Assembly: GCA_004145795.1 (NCBI GenBank)
Contig: SEIO01000001.1
Location: forward strand, 62,001 to 126,000
From: Lentibacillus lipolyticus
GTDB lineage: Bacteria; Bacillota; Bacilli; Bacillales; Amphibacillaceae
Length of the DNA: 64,000 bases
Reading direction: 5' to 3'
The position numbers were made by a program, and so were the translations under genes. Position 1 is the stretch's first letter, and every line of letters begins with the position of its first letter. This document shows, in pieces, positions 42,700 through 53,922 of the stretch. The notes under the pieces are model-generated. The model was not told the origin of the DNA. It saw nothing but the letters and a program-made list of their open reading frames with translations, and did no database searches.

Positions 42700-44325
42700 T
42701 TATTCATCCAAAACCGCTTCAGCAATATTCACTGCATGATCACCAATTCGCTCAAGGTTACTGATAATATCCACATAAACAATTCCCGCTGATCCAGTAC
42801 ACAAACCTTCATTCATACGGATAATATGTTTCTTACGGAAATCACGTTCCATTTTATCGATCTGATCTTCTTTCTGTACAACAGCCAGAGCCTTTTCACG
42901 GTCCATTTTATCCAGTGAATCAACAGCCTCCTTAACCGTCATACTTGTCAAATCAAACATATTATTCAGATCTTCTTGGGCCTGCTCGGTTATATAGACT
43001 TTGTTCGATATTTTATAATCAATCAGCTCAATAATGTTTTCAAAATGATCGCCAATTCTCTCTATATCACGAACAGAGTTCATCAATAACGTATGCTTAG
43101 CACTATCCAGCTCAGACATATATACGCCGGATAACTCAACCAAATAATCTGTTATTTTACGATCCAGACTGTTAAGTGCCCCTTCAATCTGCATAGACAT
43201 TTCCGAATGTTTCTGATTCTTCGTCGTTAAATATAAATTCGTCTCTTCAAGCCCTTTGTATGAATACTCACCCATGCGAATTATTTCTGCTTTTGCCTGA
43301 TCCAATGCCAATGTAGATGATTGCTGAATAAAAATTGGATCCAAATGCTGGGGTTTATACTCTACAATCGTATCCTCTCCTGGGATAATCTTTGTCACCA
43401 TCCATGCAAGTGCACCGATAAAAGGAAATTGAATAATCAGGTTGACAAGGTTAAAGCTGCCGTGGGCAAATGCAATCGTCATCTCCGGATTTAGATTCAG
43501 TGAATTTTGTAAGAATATGACATAATTTGTAAACAAGCCCAAAAGCAGCAATACAACAGTCGTACCAGCCAAATTAAAAATAACGTGAACATATGCTGCC
43601 CGTTTGGCTGCTACTGTTGCACCGATGGAAGCAAGAACTGCCGTAATAGTTGTTCCTACATTATCCCCGAACAGTACGGGTAATGCGGCTTTCAGTTCGA
43701 TGGCACCTTCAGAAAACAGCCCCTGCAGAATACCAATCGTGGCACTGGAACTTTGAACAACAAATGTAAACAATGTACCGATAACGACACCTAGGATCGA
43801 GTGCTGGCTCATACTAAGTGTAAGTTCCTGAAATGCTTCGAGACTCCGAAGTGGTGACATCCCGCTGCTCATCAGCTCCAAACCAAAGAACAATGCCCCG
43901 AAACCAAAAACAGCCTGTCCGACATTATTGACTTTCTGGTTATTAAAGAAAAACAGCAGAAAACAACCTATAGCTATAATCGGCAGGGCGTATTCACCCA
44001 GGTCAACCCCAATGATGAAGGCTGTTACCGTTGTACCAACGTTGGCACCCATAATGACACCAATAGCTTGCCGAAGTGTCATAAAACCGGCGTTAACAAG
44101 ACCAACCGTCAAGACTGTGGTGCCAGAACTGCTTTGAATAAGGATTGTCACTACGATACCTGCAAGCACACCAAGGAACGGGTTACTCGTTGTTTTGTCA
44201 AGTATATCCCGCAGCCGGTCACCCGCCGACTTCTGAAGACCTTCCCCCATATATTTGATACCGAGCAGGAAGATACCAAGTCCGCCAATAAATTCAAATA
44301 TCAGTGTTTGCACATCGATATCCAA
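42700..44325 (-). CDS. Na/Pi cotransporter family protein with C-terminal PhoU-like domain
   Basis: A low-affinity sodium-phosphate transporter of the NptA/PNaS type. The 541-aa protein holds two repeats with the family motif QSSSGTTVLTVGLVNAG (about 56-72) and QSSSATIGILQGLF (about 200-213), about eight membrane segments, and a cytoplasmic PhoU-like bundle (about 335-541, with VRDIERIGDHFENI and LERIGDHAVNIAE). TTG is chosen because AAGGGTGG lies 7 nt before it; a GTG start 11 codons upstream is possible. It offers a second phosphate route besides Pst. Confidence 0.9.
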   Translation of the reverse strand: MDIDVQTLIFEFIGGLGIFLLGIKYMGEGLQKSAGDRLRDILDKTTSNPFLGVLAGIVVTILIQSSSGTTVLTVGLVNAGFMTLRQAIGVIMGANVGTTVTAFIIGVDLGEYALPIIAIGCFLLFFFNNQKVNNVGQAVFGFGALFFGLELMSSGMSPLRSLEAFQELTLSMSQHSILGVVIGTLFTFVVQSSSATIGILQGLFSEGAIELKAALPVLFGDNVGTTITAVLASIGATVAAKRAAYVHVIFNLAGTTVVLLLLGLFTNYVIFLQNSLNLNPEMTIAFAHGSFNLVNLIIQFPFIGALAWMVTKIIPGEDTIVEYKPQHLDPIFIQQSSTLALDQAKAEIIRMGEYSYKGLEETNLYLTTKNQKHSEMSMQIEGALNSLDRKITDYLVELSGVYMSELDSAKHTLLMNSVRDIERIGDHFENIIELIDYKISNKVYITEQAQEDLNNMFDLTSMTVKEAVDSLDKMDREKALAVVQKEDQIDKMERDFRKKHIIRMNEGLCTGSAGIVYVDIISNLERIGDHAVNIAEAVLDE

Positions 44326-44585
44326 AAAAACGCCACCCTTCATGTAGAAAACTGTCACATACCTTCCCCATTATTAAATTATTCGACAGTGTTTGTAAAG
44401 CATATCTAGAAAAATTAACATAAAGTTTACATTCCAGTTATTTCAACTTGTTTTTGTTATCGATTACCCCTGCAAATCGAACTCAAACCTTGCTAGCAAT
44501 CCCTTTTTATGTCTGTAATAAATCAACTGGGTTGTCCATAAATATCAAAAAGAAAGCTTTTGGATATATAAAGGGATGAGAGACA

Positions 44586-44912
44586 ATGAAACGAATTGGA
44601 TTTTACTTTTTTATTATATTATTTCTCATTAGTGTTTATAAAGATCTTACAGCAGGTATCCTCCCAGATACCCCAGTAAATGAATATCCTGCTGAGAAAG
44701 TGGAACGGGAAAGCCTGACAGGAGTCAACGTACAGGTGGATAAAGGGGACACGGTACTTTCGGTTGTCGAAGAGTTAAATGGGCAGCAAAAGAAATTAAA
44801 TATTACACAAATAATGGAAGATTTCAAAACACTGAATCCGGATGAAAATCCACTTCGAATAGTACCCGATGAATATTATTATTTTCCTTTATATGAAAGA
44901 GGGGCTGAATAA
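44586..44912 (+). CDS. yqfZ: Secreted/membrane-anchored LysM-like protein YqfZ
   Basis: A 108-aa protein with an N-terminal signal or anchor (about 4-25) and a short C-terminal domain (about 47-104, VQVDKGDTVLSVVEELNG, PLRIVPDEYYYFPLY) like a LysM peptidoglycan-binding module. Place and size fit YqfZ. The ribosome site is AAAGGGATGAGAG, about 5 nt before the ATG. Role is unknown. Confidence 0.72.
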   Translation: MKRIGFYFFIILFLISVYKDLTAGILPDTPVNEYPAEKVERESLTGVNVQVDKGDTVLSVVEELNGQQKKLNITQIMEDFKTLNPDENPLRIVPDEYYYFPLYERGAE

Positions 44913-44929
44913 ACCTTCAGCCCCCTTTC
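44897..44929. terminator. Bidirectional terminator overlapping the yqfZ stop
   Basis: AAAGAGGGGCTGAA / TTCAGCCCCCTTT stem with loop TAAACC, so the yqfZ stop codon lies in the loop. The yqfX stop follows immediately on the other strand. Confidence 0.8.
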
Positions 44930-44930
44930 A

Positions 44931-45329
44931 TTATACAAATGGCAGAATAAATAAACGGATGAGAACCGAGATTGCACCCGCGATAATTGCGGTATTACCT
45001 AGCGTCTCTGCACCTCTGTTTCTGGAAATAAAACCAAGAATAATCCCAGCTCCGCCAAGGATAATTGGCATCATAAAAAAGGAAACAACCGACAGTGCCG
45101 TGGCAATCCAGCCAAAAGCACTGGTTCCCTCTGTCTCATCCTCATCTGTATCCACTATATCATCCGCTGTCATTTCAGCGGCAAATTCCTCATCACTTTT
45201 ACTTTGGACATTATCGATATCCGGTTCATCACCATTAAAATTGGTCGCAACCATGTCGTCCGTGTCTGGCTGTTCCTGAAGCTTCGGTCCATTTTCCGAA
45301 CTGTTTATTCGGCGCTCCTCTTCGTCCAT
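44931..45329 (-). CDS. yqfX: Membrane protein YqfX-like
   Basis: A 132-aa protein with a long acidic N-terminal region (about 1-68, rich in Asp/Glu) and two membrane segments (about 70-100 and 106-130) with a glycine-rich GGAGIILGF turn. This matches the size and position of YqfX. AGAGGTTATAAGG precedes the ATG. ispG, adjacent in B. subtilis, is absent here. Function is unknown. Confidence 0.75.
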   Translation of the reverse strand: MDEEERRINSSENGPKLQEQPDTDDMVATNFNGDEPDIDNVQSKSDEEFAAEMTADDIVDTDEDETEGTSAFGWIATALSVVSFFMMPIILGGAGIILGFISRNRGAETLGNTAIIAGAISVLIRLFILPFV

Positions 45330-45497
45330 CCTTATAACCTCTCTTTCCTTGAAATGAGGTGCGCTTATAGTTTATGGAGAGAAGCCGGTTGTCATGCTGG
45401 TATTTAGTGTAAATAGCATACAGGAACAGGATTGTTAAATTTTTGGGATTCTCATGCATACAGTAAAGCAGACCACATTTGTAAGGGAGAGAAGAAC

Positions 45498-45779
45498 ATG
45501 TCATCATTTATCAAACAGCTGGTAACTTCCAAATTAAAGCAATTGTCCCCAGATGAACTGCTCCATTATGCACATGAATATAATTTTTCCATTTCACGGA
45601 AACAAGCAAATGCAATCACTTCCTATTTAGAGTCACACACGGTCGATCCTTTTAGTTCCAGCAGCCGCAAGAAAATGTTTCAGGAACTTGCCCGAATTAC
45701 AGACAGGAATACAGCAATTAAGGCCGAAAAGCTGTTCAAGGAAACGATTAAAGCATACGGCCTGGAACACTTATTTTAG
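45498..45779 (+). CDS. yqfT: YqfT family protein (DUF2624)
   Basis: A 93-aa soluble, helical protein (MSSFIKQLVTSKLKQLSPDE, then SISRKQANAITSYL). It fits the DUF2624/YqfT family, which lies beside nfo. AAGGGAG lies upstream of the ATG; the frame extends 22 codons further without support. Function is unknown. Confidence 0.8.
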   Translation: MSSFIKQLVTSKLKQLSPDELLHYAHEYNFSISRKQANAITSYLESHTVDPFSSSSRKKMFQELARITDRNTAIKAEKLFKETIKAYGLEHLF

Positions 45780-45862
45780 TATCCTGCAGAACCTTAGTTT
45801 TCAATCTAGAGAGTGAATAATGGGCTACGGTCAACATTACAACAAAGTTTTGCTATAAATAA

Positions 45863-45890
45863 CAGGAATAACGTCTTTGACGTTATTCCT
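45863..45890. terminator. Hairpin between yqfT and nfo
   Basis: AGGAATAACGTC / GACGTTATTCCT with a 4-nt loop, between convergent genes. T-runs are weak, so efficiency is uncertain. Confidence 0.6.
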
Positions 45891-45896
45891 GAAGTA

Positions 45897-46790
45897 CTAC
45901 TGATTGATAATTTTTTCTTTTAGGTCTGCGTCAAATGAGCCATTGCGAATCATGTCAATTTCAAATTTGTATGGCGGCTTTTTGTTTTTCTTATCTTCAC
46001 CTACAAACGGTGTTTCAAGGATTTTAGGCAGACTTTTCAGCTGTGGGTGTTCGATAACGTGGAGAAGTCCTTCAAAACCAATGTGACCAAAACCGATATT
46101 TTCATGACGGTCTTTTTGTGCACCCTGCTCGTTTTTACTGTCATTGACATGTATTACTTTCAGACGATCCAGCCCAATCACTTTGTCAAACTTATCCAGA
46201 ACTCCATCAAAATCATGGACAACATCATAACCAGCATCATGGATATGGCAAGTATCCATACAAACAGACAGCTTTTCATTATGTGTTACCCCATCCATTA
46301 TTGCAGCCAGTTCCTCAAATGTTCGTCCAATTTCTGATCCCTTTCCAGCCATCGTTTCCAGTGCAATCTGAACTTCCTGGTTTGAATCGAGTACTTCATT
46401 GAGCCCTTCAATGATTTTTGCAATTCCTTTGTCCGCTCCCTGCCCAACATGGGAGCCAGGATGAAGTACAATTTGCTCGGCTCCAATGGCTTTTGTACGG
46501 TCAATCTCATTCCTTAAAAAATCCACACCTAATTCAAAGGTTTCTTTTTTTACCGTGTTCCCAATATTAATGATATATGGTGCGTGCACGACAACATCAA
46601 CAATTCCGTTCGCATCCATATGCCTTCTTCCGGCTTCTATATTTAATTCTTCAATCGGCTTCCTTCTGGTGTTTTGAGGTGCACCAGTATAAATCATAAA
46701 CACATTAGAACCATAGGAAGCCGCCTGCTCACTTGATCCTTGCAGCATTTTCTTGCCGCTCATGGATACGTGTGACCCGATTTTTAACAT
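45897..46790 (-). CDS. nfo: Endonuclease IV (AP endonuclease)
   Basis: Cleaves DNA 5' to abasic sites in base excision repair. The 297-aa TIM-barrel protein carries zinc ligands in VLHPGSHVG (about 107-115), [46 protein letters not shown] split over two loops, and ILETPF. GGTGAGGGA stands close before the ATG. It follows cshB by 16 bp and may be cotranscribed with it. Confidence 0.96.
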   Translation of the reverse strand: MLKIGSHVSMSGKKMLQGSSEQAASYGSNVFMIYTGAPQNTRRKPIEELNIEAGRRHMDANGIVDVVVHAPYIINIGNTVKKETFELGVDFLRNEIDRTKAIGAEQIVLHPGSHVGQGADKGIAKIIEGLNEVLDSNQEVQIALETMAGKGSEIGRTFEELAAIMDGVTHNEKLSVCMDTCHIHDAGYDVVHDFDGVLDKFDKVIGLDRLKVIHVNDSKNEQGAQKDRHENIGFGHIGFEGLLHVIEHPQLKSLPKILETPFVGEDKKNKKPPYKFEIDMIRNGSFDADLKEKIINQ

Positions 46791-46806
46791 TCCCTCACCC
46801 CAACAA

Positions 46807-48120
46807 TTATTTTCGATAGTTATTTGATTTTTTCATTAATCGTTTTTTCGCTTGTTCCTGTTGTTGTTTCATTTTTTTCTTATATCCGGGTTTCACTTTT
46901 TTATTCTTTTTTACTTTTTTCCATGCCAGATTATTAATATCCTGATTTTCTGTCCTATCTTTTTTCCGATCATTTCGGAATTGAATGGGTTTCCACTCCC
47001 CATTTTTGACATTCCAATAAGTGACAGGCAGTTCCTTTTGTTTTAATTTTTCTATAAACCGTGTATCCTCATCGCGATAAAGACTGATTACGGTCCCTTC
47101 CAAACCGGCACGCGCAGTCCGGCCTGCACGATGTACATAAAAATCAGTTTCTCTTGGCAGCTCAGCATTAATCACATGACTTACACCTTTGATATCCACA
47201 CCGCGTGACGCAAGGTCAGTTGCCACAACGTACTGATAGCGAAGATTTTGTATTTCTTTCAGCACACGTTTTCGCTCTCTTGGTGCCAGTCCACCGTGAA
47301 TGAGTCCAGTATTCAGCCCTTTTTGCTGAAGCGAACTTGCTAAGGCATCTGCAGCTTCCTTTCCATTCGTAAAAATAATGGCTAAATATGGCTGAATTGT
47401 CTCTGAAATTGCTGCCACAACCTCTGCTGGTTCGCGGTTTTTCAAAGGAACAAACCGATGCTCTAATGTTTCCGGCGATAATGCATCATCAATCTTGACG
47501 TGCAGCGGGTTTTCTAAATATTTTCGATAAAAGTGTTCAAGCTGCTGTGGAATGGTAGCCGAAAATGCCAATAATTGTATATTCTGCTGTGCCCGGATAA
47601 GCAACTGATCAACATCCTGAATAAACCCAAGCTCAAGCATAAGGTCAGCTTCATCGATGACAAAGGCTGATGCAGAAAAGATAGAAAGACTTTGCTCTTT
47701 CACCAGGTCCAGCATTCTGCCGGGAGTTCCGACAACAATATGCGGCGGTTCCTTCAGTTTTTCCATCATTTTTTGTTTATCTGTTCCACCGACCAGCAGT
47801 TTGGCAGTCCAGGTCCCTTTCTTATCAGCATAATCGATAACTTTTCGCACTTCATCAAAAATTTGTGATGCCAATTCTCTCGTTGGCGCAGTAATCACCA
47901 ATTGGATTTCTCGTTTCTCCGAATTAAGACGGTTCATTAACGGAAGAAGATATGCATGTGTTTTACCGGAACCAGTTTGTGATTGGCCAATAACACTCGT
48001 CCCTTCAAGAACGGCAGGCATCACTTGTTGTTGGATGTCCGTTGGTTCCTTAAACCCCAGCTTCTGGATGACATCCGCGATGATAGGGCGGAATTCAAAT
48101 TGACTGAAATGTTCTGTCAT
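46807..48120 (-). CDS. cshB: DEAD-box RNA helicase CshB
   Basis: An ATP-dependent RNA helicase linked to cold growth and RNA turnover. The 437-aa protein has the Q motif (GFKEPTDIQ), Walker A SQTGSGKT (about 47-54), [15 protein letters not shown] (the D-E-A-D box), [19 protein letters not shown] and [10 protein letters not shown], with a Lys-rich tail (about 395-437) for RNA contact. In B. subtilis yqfQ and ispH separate it from yqfO; both are missing here. Confidence 0.94.
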   Translation of the reverse strand: MTEHFSQFEFRPIIADVIQKLGFKEPTDIQQQVMPAVLEGTSVIGQSQTGSGKTHAYLLPLMNRLNSEKREIQLVITAPTRELASQIFDEVRKVIDYADKKGTWTAKLLVGGTDKQKMMEKLKEPPHIVVGTPGRMLDLVKEQSLSIFSASAFVIDEADLMLELGFIQDVDQLLIRAQQNIQLLAFSATIPQQLEHFYRKYLENPLHVKIDDALSPETLEHRFVPLKNREPAEVVAAISETIQPYLAIIFTNGKEAADALASSLQQKGLNTGLIHGGLAPRERKRVLKEIQNLRYQYVVATDLASRGVDIKGVSHVINAELPRETDFYVHRAGRTARAGLEGTVISLYRDEDTRFIEKLKQKELPVTYWNVKNGEWKPIQFRNDRKKDRTENQDINNLAWKKVKKNKKVKPGYKKKMKQQQEQAKKRLMKKSNNYRK

Positions 48121-48208
48121 GATGGATTACTCCTTTTTTTGGGAAAAGCTTCAATTTCATTAAAAAACAATTTGCTTTGAAAACTGTTCCCAGCTTCAAT
48201 TAGTAGGA

Positions 48209-49318
48209 TCAAATAATTTGAAATGGATCTGTGTTGGATTTAGAGACCATTACATGCAAATCATCTTTGTTATACATGTCATTGAGGTATGCTTTCGTAT
48301 ACCCTTTCATTATTTTTTCCGCATAGTGACCAGCATCAATCAGGGACAGACCCGATTCCTTTGCGTCCTGAGCTGGATGGAATGTCATATCGCCACTTAT
48401 ATATACATCAGCTCCCATTTGCTTTGCGGCTTGTATATATTTTTCTCCGCTCCCACCAAGAACGGCAATCCTTTTAACTGTTTCGGACAGATCGCCCGTA
48501 ACCTTTACAGCTGGAATGTCAAGTGTATGTTTGACCCGCTCGCACAATTCTGCCAATGTGAGGGGTTCAGTCAGTGTCCCGATTCGCCCCAAACCATACG
48601 ACACGCCACTGTTCTCCACTGGATATAAATCATAGGCGGCTTCCTCGTATGGGTGTGCCGCAATCATTGCTTCCACCACGGAAGATAAGTTTTGCTCCGG
48701 TATGATGGTTTCCAGTTTAACCTCATCAACAAATTCAAGGCTACCTTCTGATCCAATATACGGATTGGAGCCTTCAAGCGGTTTAAAGGTTCCTTGTCCA
48801 GCTGACTGGAAAGTACAATGGCTATAGTCACCTATGTGCCCTGCTCCTTGCTGTCCCATAGCCTCCCGGACATCGTCTGCATGTGTGTTTGGAACAAAAA
48901 CAGCTATCTTTATCAGTTTTTCTGTATAGTTTTTAACAAGAATCTCCCGATTATGAATACCTAGCAAATCACAAAGCATATCGTTTACCCCGCCCCTGGC
49001 AGCATCAAGGTTTGTGTGTGCTGCGTAAACGGATATGTCATGGGCGAGCAGTTTCTGGATAACCCGTCCCTTTGGGGAATCTGTATCTAACTGTTTCAAT
49101 GGTTTAAACAGCAAAGGGTGATGGGCAATAATTAGATCCACATTGTTTTCGATAGCCTCATCAACTGTGGACTCAAGCACGTCCAGCGACACCATCACCC
49201 GATGGACCGGCTTTTGAGATGATCCAATCTGCATTCCGACATTATCCCAGTCATATGCTAAATACTTTGGCGCCCAAGCTTCCATAGTCTTAAAAACATC
49301 TGCATTACGGATGGTCAT
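48209..49318 (-). CDS. yqfO: Nif3-like dinuclear metal protein YqfO
   Basis: A hexameric Nif3/DUF34-family protein with a bimetal site. The 369-aa protein has IAHHPLLFKPLK (about 64-75), AHTNLDAARGGVND and DAGHYAEK, which provide the His/Asp/Glu ligands. The inserted middle domain (about 135-230) is the PII-like module found in the long Bacillus form. AAAGGAGG precedes the ATG, which overlaps the trmK end by 14 nt. The cellular substrate is debated. Confidence 0.9.
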   Translation of the reverse strand: MTIRNADVFKTMEAWAPKYLAYDWDNVGMQIGSSQKPVHRVMVSLDVLESTVDEAIENNVDLIIAHHPLLFKPLKQLDTDSPKGRVIQKLLAHDISVYAAHTNLDAARGGVNDMLCDLLGIHNREILVKNYTEKLIKIAVFVPNTHADDVREAMGQQGAGHIGDYSHCTFQSAGQGTFKPLEGSNPYIGSEGSLEFVDEVKLETIIPEQNLSSVVEAMIAAHPYEEAAYDLYPVENSGVSYGLGRIGTLTEPLTLAELCERVKHTLDIPAVKVTGDLSETVKRIAVLGGSGEKYIQAAKQMGADVYISGDMTFHPAQDAKESGLSLIDAGHYAEKIMKGYTKAYLNDMYNKDDLHVMVSKSNTDPFQII

Positions 49319-50018
49319 ACTCCAACTCCTCCTTTATCCATAACAATTCTTCCTCAAATCTGGCAATCTTAGCTGTATCCGGTACTTTCGCCTGTTTCAT
49401 TTGTTCAATAATTCGGCACCGCTTTTTCCGTTTCTGTTCCCATTTACGATAAAACAGATCTGGCTTCTGCTCTAGAAGACGTGGACCAAACAACAGCTGT
49501 TTTTCCGTCAGCCGCTCTGTTCCCGTTTTTGTTTCTTTATCACCAACTATAATTTCATAAATATAACCATTTTCTTCAATCATGGTTTCGTCCGCTATAA
49601 TGTAGCCATGGGATAAAAACCATTTGCGGACATCGTGTTCATCCGTATTGGGCTGAGCAATAATACGCTCCCTGCCGGTCAATTGACCACAGCCATCCTC
49701 AAGAATGGCGGAAATCAAGGAACCTCCCATGCCTGCCGTTACCACCGCGTCTACTTCACCGGGACGAAGAATCTTGAGCCCATTTCCCATACGTACATCC
49801 ACTCGATCGGACAGACTATAATAATATATGGTTTCCAGTGCACGTTGAAAAGGCCCTTCGTTCACTTCCCCGACAATAGCCTTCGCGGTTGTGTCTGACA
49901 GGCAAATATACGATGGCAGGTAAGCATGGTCAGATCCAATATCAGCGAAGCGAGTACCAGGAGGCAAGTAGGAAGCTGTCTTTTTTAGTCGTTTGGATAG
50001 GTTTATGATCTGGTCCAT
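49305..50018 (-). CDS. trmK: tRNA (adenine22-N1)-methyltransferase TrmK
   Basis: Methylates A22 of certain bacterial tRNAs using SAM. The 237-aa class I methyltransferase has motif I FADIGSDHAYLP (about 24-35) and the catalytic-loop motif TAGMGG (about 93-98), with a helical C-terminal coiled region (about 185-237). It is translationally coupled to yqfO, as in other Firmicutes. Confidence 0.94.
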   Translation of the reverse strand: MDQIINLSKRLKKTASYLPPGTRFADIGSDHAYLPSYICLSDTTAKAIVGEVNEGPFQRALETIYYYSLSDRVDVRMGNGLKILRPGEVDAVVTAGMGGSLISAILEDGCGQLTGRERIIAQPNTDEHDVRKWFLSHGYIIADETMIEENGYIYEIIVGDKETKTGTERLTEKQLLFGPRLLEQKPDLFYRKWEQKRKKRCRIIEQMKQAKVPDTAKIARFEEELLWIKEELEYDHP

Positions 50019-50128
50019 CTCGAATCTCCTTACCTCTAAATATTATTATTAAGATAAAAAGAACAAAAGAGCAAGCCTGCTGCAAAATATCAGTAAGCTT
50101 ACTCTTTCAGACGCCTGTATAATGTTTC

Positions 50129-50524
50129 TTACTTTTGTTCTGAAAGCCATTGGGCAACCGCGTCGGCTTCCTCGCCCTTAACAATTCCTCCGGGCATGTT
50201 TGGAGGGAAACCTTCAGCGATTATTTCTTTTAATTCTTCCTTCGAATAGTCACTTCCAACCGAAGTCAAATCAGGCCCCACACCTCCGGATAAATCACTT
50301 CCATGACAACTTGCGCAATTGCTCTGGTAAATTTCTTCACCGTTGGCTGCTGTTTCGCCGCCGCCTTCTGATTCTCCATCCTGCTGTTGCTGTTCCTCTT
50401 GCTCTCCATTTTCTTCATCCTGAATCGCTTCCTGCTGATTCAGACCGACTACTGATACAACAATAACTAAAAGTATTCCGAGACCGGCAATTAATGCATA
50501 GGGTATAACCGGATTCTTTTTCAT
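50129..50524 (-). CDS. cccA: Membrane-bound cytochrome c-550
   Basis: A small c-type cytochrome on the outer face of the membrane in respiration. The 131-aa protein has one N-terminal membrane anchor (about 8-28), an acidic Gln/Glu-rich linker (about 30-62) and a haem domain with CASCH (about 70-74) and the axial Met in PPNMPGG. AAGGAGG precedes the ATG. The Ccd-type genes at 17-18.5 kb could assist its maturation (inference). Confidence 0.93.
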   Translation of the reverse strand: MKKNPVIPYALIAGLGILLVIVVSVVGLNQQEAIQDEENGEQEEQQQQDGESEGGGETAANGEEIYQSNCASCHGSDLSGGVGPDLTSVGSDYSKEELKEIIAEGFPPNMPGGIVKGEEADAVAQWLSEQK

Positions 50525-50728
50525 TGCAGTTCCTCCTTATGTATTTTCAATTATTGAAGACAGAACTATGTTTAGTTTACCTGAAAATCAACTGCCTTTA
50601 AAGAAAAAAGATGTGACATTTTTACAACTCTTTATAAGAAGCAGCCCTCGTAACGTTGCTCTTCTTATGTTATGCTAAATTATAGGTGCTAGGTTTGGAC
50701 CTCCGCCAGCTGTTCAATTATGTATGAA

Positions 50729-50764
50729 CAGTCATTGCACACTTGGAGTTGTGTTCAATGACTG
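50729..50764. other. Imperfect inverted repeat downstream of sigA
   Basis: CAGTCATTG..ACAC / GTGT..CAATGACTG around an 8-nt loop. It lacks a clear T-run on the minus strand, so it is a possible weak terminator. The rest of the cccA-sigA gap (50525-50771) shows no gene. Confidence 0.4.
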
Positions 50765-50771
50765 ACATACA

Positions 50772-51893
50772 CTATTCTAGGAAATCTTTAAGCCGTTTGC
50801 TGCGGCTTGGATGTCTTAGTTTCCTTAGTGCCTTGGCCTCAATCTGGCGGATGCGTTCTCTTGTCACGCCGAACACCTTACCTACTTCTTCCAATGTTCT
50901 TGTTCGGCCATCATCAAGGCCAAAGCGTAAACGCAATACATTTTCTTCACGGTCGGTCAGTGTGTCAAGGACATCTTCCAGCTGTTCTTTCAGCAATTCG
51001 TATGCCGCATGGTCAGATGGGGAAACGGCTTCCTGGTCTTCGATAAAGTCACCCAGATGGGAGTCATCTTCTTCACCAATCGGGGTCTCCAACGAAACCG
51101 GCTCTTGCGCAATTTTAAGAATTTCCCTGACTTTATCCGGTGGAAGTTCCATCTCCTCGCCGATTTCTTCAGGTGTTGGCTCCCGTCCATAATCCTGCAG
51201 CAACTGGCGCTGTACCCTGATTAGCTTATTGATTGTCTCCACCATGTGCACCGGTATGCGAATAGTTCTGGCCTGATCCGCAATGGCGCGGGTGATAGCC
51301 TGACGTATCCACCATGTCGCGTAGGTACTGAACTTGAAACCTTTTCGATAATCAAACTTTTCAACTGCCTTAATCAGGCCCATATTCCCTTCCTGAATTA
51401 AGTCGAGGAATAACATACCGCGTCCAACATAACGTTTGGCAATACTTACAACAAGACGCAAATTGGCCTCGGACAAACGCCGTTTCGCTTCTTCATCGCC
51501 ATTTTCAATACGGGTTGCAAGATCAATCTCTTCTGCAGCAGACAATAAGTCCACTCTGCCAATTTCTTTCAGGTACATGCGTACAGGGTCATTTATCTTG
51601 ATGCCAAGCGGAACGCTCAGGTCATTTAGATCAAATTCCTCTTCTTTGGCAATTTCCTGCATTTTTGGGTCTTCCTCAGAGTCCCCAATCACTTCAATAC
51701 CTTGATCTGTCAGGTACTCATAAAATTCATCCATCTGTTCAGATTCAATCGTGAAACTGGACAGACGATCAGCAACTTCTTCATAAGCCAGTGCACCGCG
51801 TTTTTTACCCATCTCAACCAATTGCTCTTTCGCCTGATCGAGTGTAAGTTCACTATTATTATCTTTTGTTTGTGAAGGCTTATTTTCGGCCAT
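50772..51893 (-). CDS. sigA: Primary RNA polymerase sigma factor SigA
   Basis: The housekeeping sigma-70 factor. The 373-aa protein has region 1.1 at the N terminus, region 2 with [24 protein letters not shown] split by [21 protein letters not shown]-type sequence (about 140-200), region 3, and region 4.2 with [28 protein letters not shown] near the end. GGAGGGGG precedes the inner ATG; the frame extends 14 codons upstream across the dnaG stop. It lies 23 bp after dnaG, forming the conserved macromolecular-synthesis operon. Confidence 0.98.
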   Translation of the reverse strand: MAENKPSQTKDNNSELTLDQAKEQLVEMGKKRGALAYEEVADRLSSFTIESEQMDEFYEYLTDQGIEVIGDSEEDPKMQEIAKEEEFDLNDLSVPLGIKINDPVRMYLKEIGRVDLLSAAEEIDLATRIENGDEEAKRRLSEANLRLVVSIAKRYVGRGMLFLDLIQEGNMGLIKAVEKFDYRKGFKFSTYATWWIRQAITRAIADQARTIRIPVHMVETINKLIRVQRQLLQDYGREPTPEEIGEEMELPPDKVREILKIAQEPVSLETPIGEEDDSHLGDFIEDQEAVSPSDHAAYELLKEQLEDVLDTLTDREENVLRLRFGLDDGRTRTLEEVGKVFGVTRERIRQIEAKALRKLRHPSRSKRLKDFLE

Positions 51894-51916
51894 GAGTCCC
51901 CCTCCTTCCAACTGCT

Positions 51917-53734
51917 TCAATTTATATTCTTCCATTGCTTCTGGTACTCAATGATTTGCATGGCTATTTCAGCAGCTTTAATCGGATTGTTTTGCTGCTC
52001 GGCCAGTTTTTGCTCTTCTTTCAGTGACTGGATGTTTTCCTTATTGTGATGTTCAGCTCGGATAATCCGTATATAATCATTGATTTCATGATCTGATATC
52101 TCATCATGAACAGAAAGCATTGCAATCTCTGTAACCAACTTCTTAAGCCTGTCATCCGTCAGCATTTCAATAAATCTGCTCACATCTGCTTCATGGTTTT
52201 CTTCGTAAAAAGCGTACAAATGCGTAGCAATAATTTTATGCTCTTCAAGGTTAAAGGATGCACCTATTTCCTCCTGCACCTTATCAGTAATGGACGGGTC
52301 TTGCAACATATATGCAATCAACTGCCGTTCAGCATTGTGGAAAGCAGGCAGTAACTTTTTCTGCCCAACTTCCGGTGCCCTATTAGTATGACTGCTGGTC
52401 CTTTTGTTATCCTTGACAGGTCCTATCTTCCTTCGATTTCGATGTGACTGCATTTGCTGTATCAGTGACTCCATAGAAATATCATATTCACTGCTCAGCT
52501 CTTTTAAGTAATATTCCCGCTCGACGGAACTCTCAAGCATTGCAAGATGTTCGAGGACCTTTTCTATATATTGTATGCGGTCACCTTCCAGCATAAGATT
52601 AAAGTCTTTTTTTAGATACCGCATGTAAAAACTTGTAAATGTCAGGCTTGATTTGATAACCTCGTCTTGAAAGGCTTCCCCGCCAAATTTCATAATAAAA
52701 CTGTCCGGGTCCATTTTATCTCTTAAATTGGCTATTTTGACGTCACATCCAGCCTTTTGCAGAATTCCTGCGGCTTTATATGTTGCATCATTACCTGCGT
52801 CATCTGCGTCGTAGCATACAATAACCGTATCAACATAGCGTTTTAGGAGTCTGGCCTGTGTGTCTGTCAGCGATGTTCCCAATGAAGCAACACCATTTTT
52901 AACGCCGGCCTGATATGCAGAAATGACGTCCATATAGCCTTCAAATAAAACCGCCTCATTTTGTTTACGGATATGCTTTTTGGCCAGGTCGAAATTATAC
53001 AGAATCCTGCCTTTTTGAAACAATTCGCTTTCGGGGCTGTTTAAATACTTAGGTTCCTGATCCGTTAATGTCCGGCCACCAAAAGCAATCGGCTTGCCTA
53101 AATGATTGCGGATTGGAAAAATGACCCGTCCCCTGAATCTGTCACTCACACCGTTATCTTCGTGCTGTGTCAGTAGCCCGGATTTAACGAGTGTCTGCTG
53201 ATGAAAGCCTTTTTTATCAAGGAACGAAGCAGTGAATTCTTTTGCCTCCGGTGCAAAACCAAGCTGGAATACATCAATCGTCTCATCCGCTATGCCACGT
53301 TCTTTCAGGTATTGATAGCCTTTCTTTCCATCCTTTGTAAAACGAAGCAAATGATGGTAGAGTTTAGCCACCCACTCCGATGCGGAAAGAATCTGCTGGT
53401 TTTCTGGAGAGACAGATGACTGCTTCTGTCCAACAATTTCGGGCAACTCTGTCCCACTTCTGTCCGCGAGAAACTGTAAGGCCTCATAAAATGTGTAACC
53501 CTCCACTTCCATTACAAACGTTACCACATTTCCGCCCTTCCCACAGCCAAAGCAATGGAATATCTGTTTCTCCTGTGTGACCGAAAAAGATGCAGTCTTT
53601 TCCCCATGGAACGGACAAAGCCCAAAATAATTCCGCCCCTGTTTCTTCAGCTGAATATATTCTCCAATAACATCAACGATATCATTGGAGGTGCGCACTT
53701 GCTCAATTATCTCCTCAGATATTTGATTCGTCAT
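51917..53734 (-). CDS. dnaG: DNA primase DnaG
   Basis: Makes RNA primers at the replication fork. The 605-aa protein has the zinc-finger [11 protein letters not shown] ... HCFGCGKGG (about 39-65), a TOPRIM domain with [13 protein letters not shown] (about 264) and [14 protein letters not shown], and a C-terminal helicase-interaction domain. The ATG three codons inside the longest frame is chosen. yqxD, upstream in B. subtilis, is missing, and a sigma-H-like promoter lies about 190 bp upstream. Confidence 0.96.
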   Translation of the reverse strand: MTNQISEEIIEQVRTSNDIVDVIGEYIQLKKQGRNYFGLCPFHGEKTASFSVTQEKQIFHCFGCGKGGNVVTFVMEVEGYTFYEALQFLADRSGTELPEIVGQKQSSVSPENQQILSASEWVAKLYHHLLRFTKDGKKGYQYLKERGIADETIDVFQLGFAPEAKEFTASFLDKKGFHQQTLVKSGLLTQHEDNGVSDRFRGRVIFPIRNHLGKPIAFGGRTLTDQEPKYLNSPESELFQKGRILYNFDLAKKHIRKQNEAVLFEGYMDVISAYQAGVKNGVASLGTSLTDTQARLLKRYVDTVIVCYDADDAGNDATYKAAGILQKAGCDVKIANLRDKMDPDSFIMKFGGEAFQDEVIKSSLTFTSFYMRYLKKDFNLMLEGDRIQYIEKVLEHLAMLESSVEREYYLKELSSEYDISMESLIQQMQSHRNRRKIGPVKDNKRTSSHTNRAPEVGQKKLLPAFHNAERQLIAYMLQDPSITDKVQEEIGASFNLEEHKIIATHLYAFYEENHEADVSRFIEMLTDDRLKKLVTEIAMLSVHDEISDHEINDYIRIIRAEHHNKENIQSLKEEQKLAEQQNNPIKAAEIAMQIIEYQKQWKNIN

Positions 53735-53922
53735 AAGAACCACCAGCTTTTATATTTCTATACAAACGAAAAAAATCCTTCATGTTTCGACAATCTTTTT
53801 CAGCAAGCCGAAAAAAATTTCCTTCCAAAGCTGTTTCACACAAAGAAGGACTATTTGCTCACTTTCTTATTGTACCTCCAGAATCACCTCAATAAACGTC
53901 CTGTCAGACATCTTACATACTT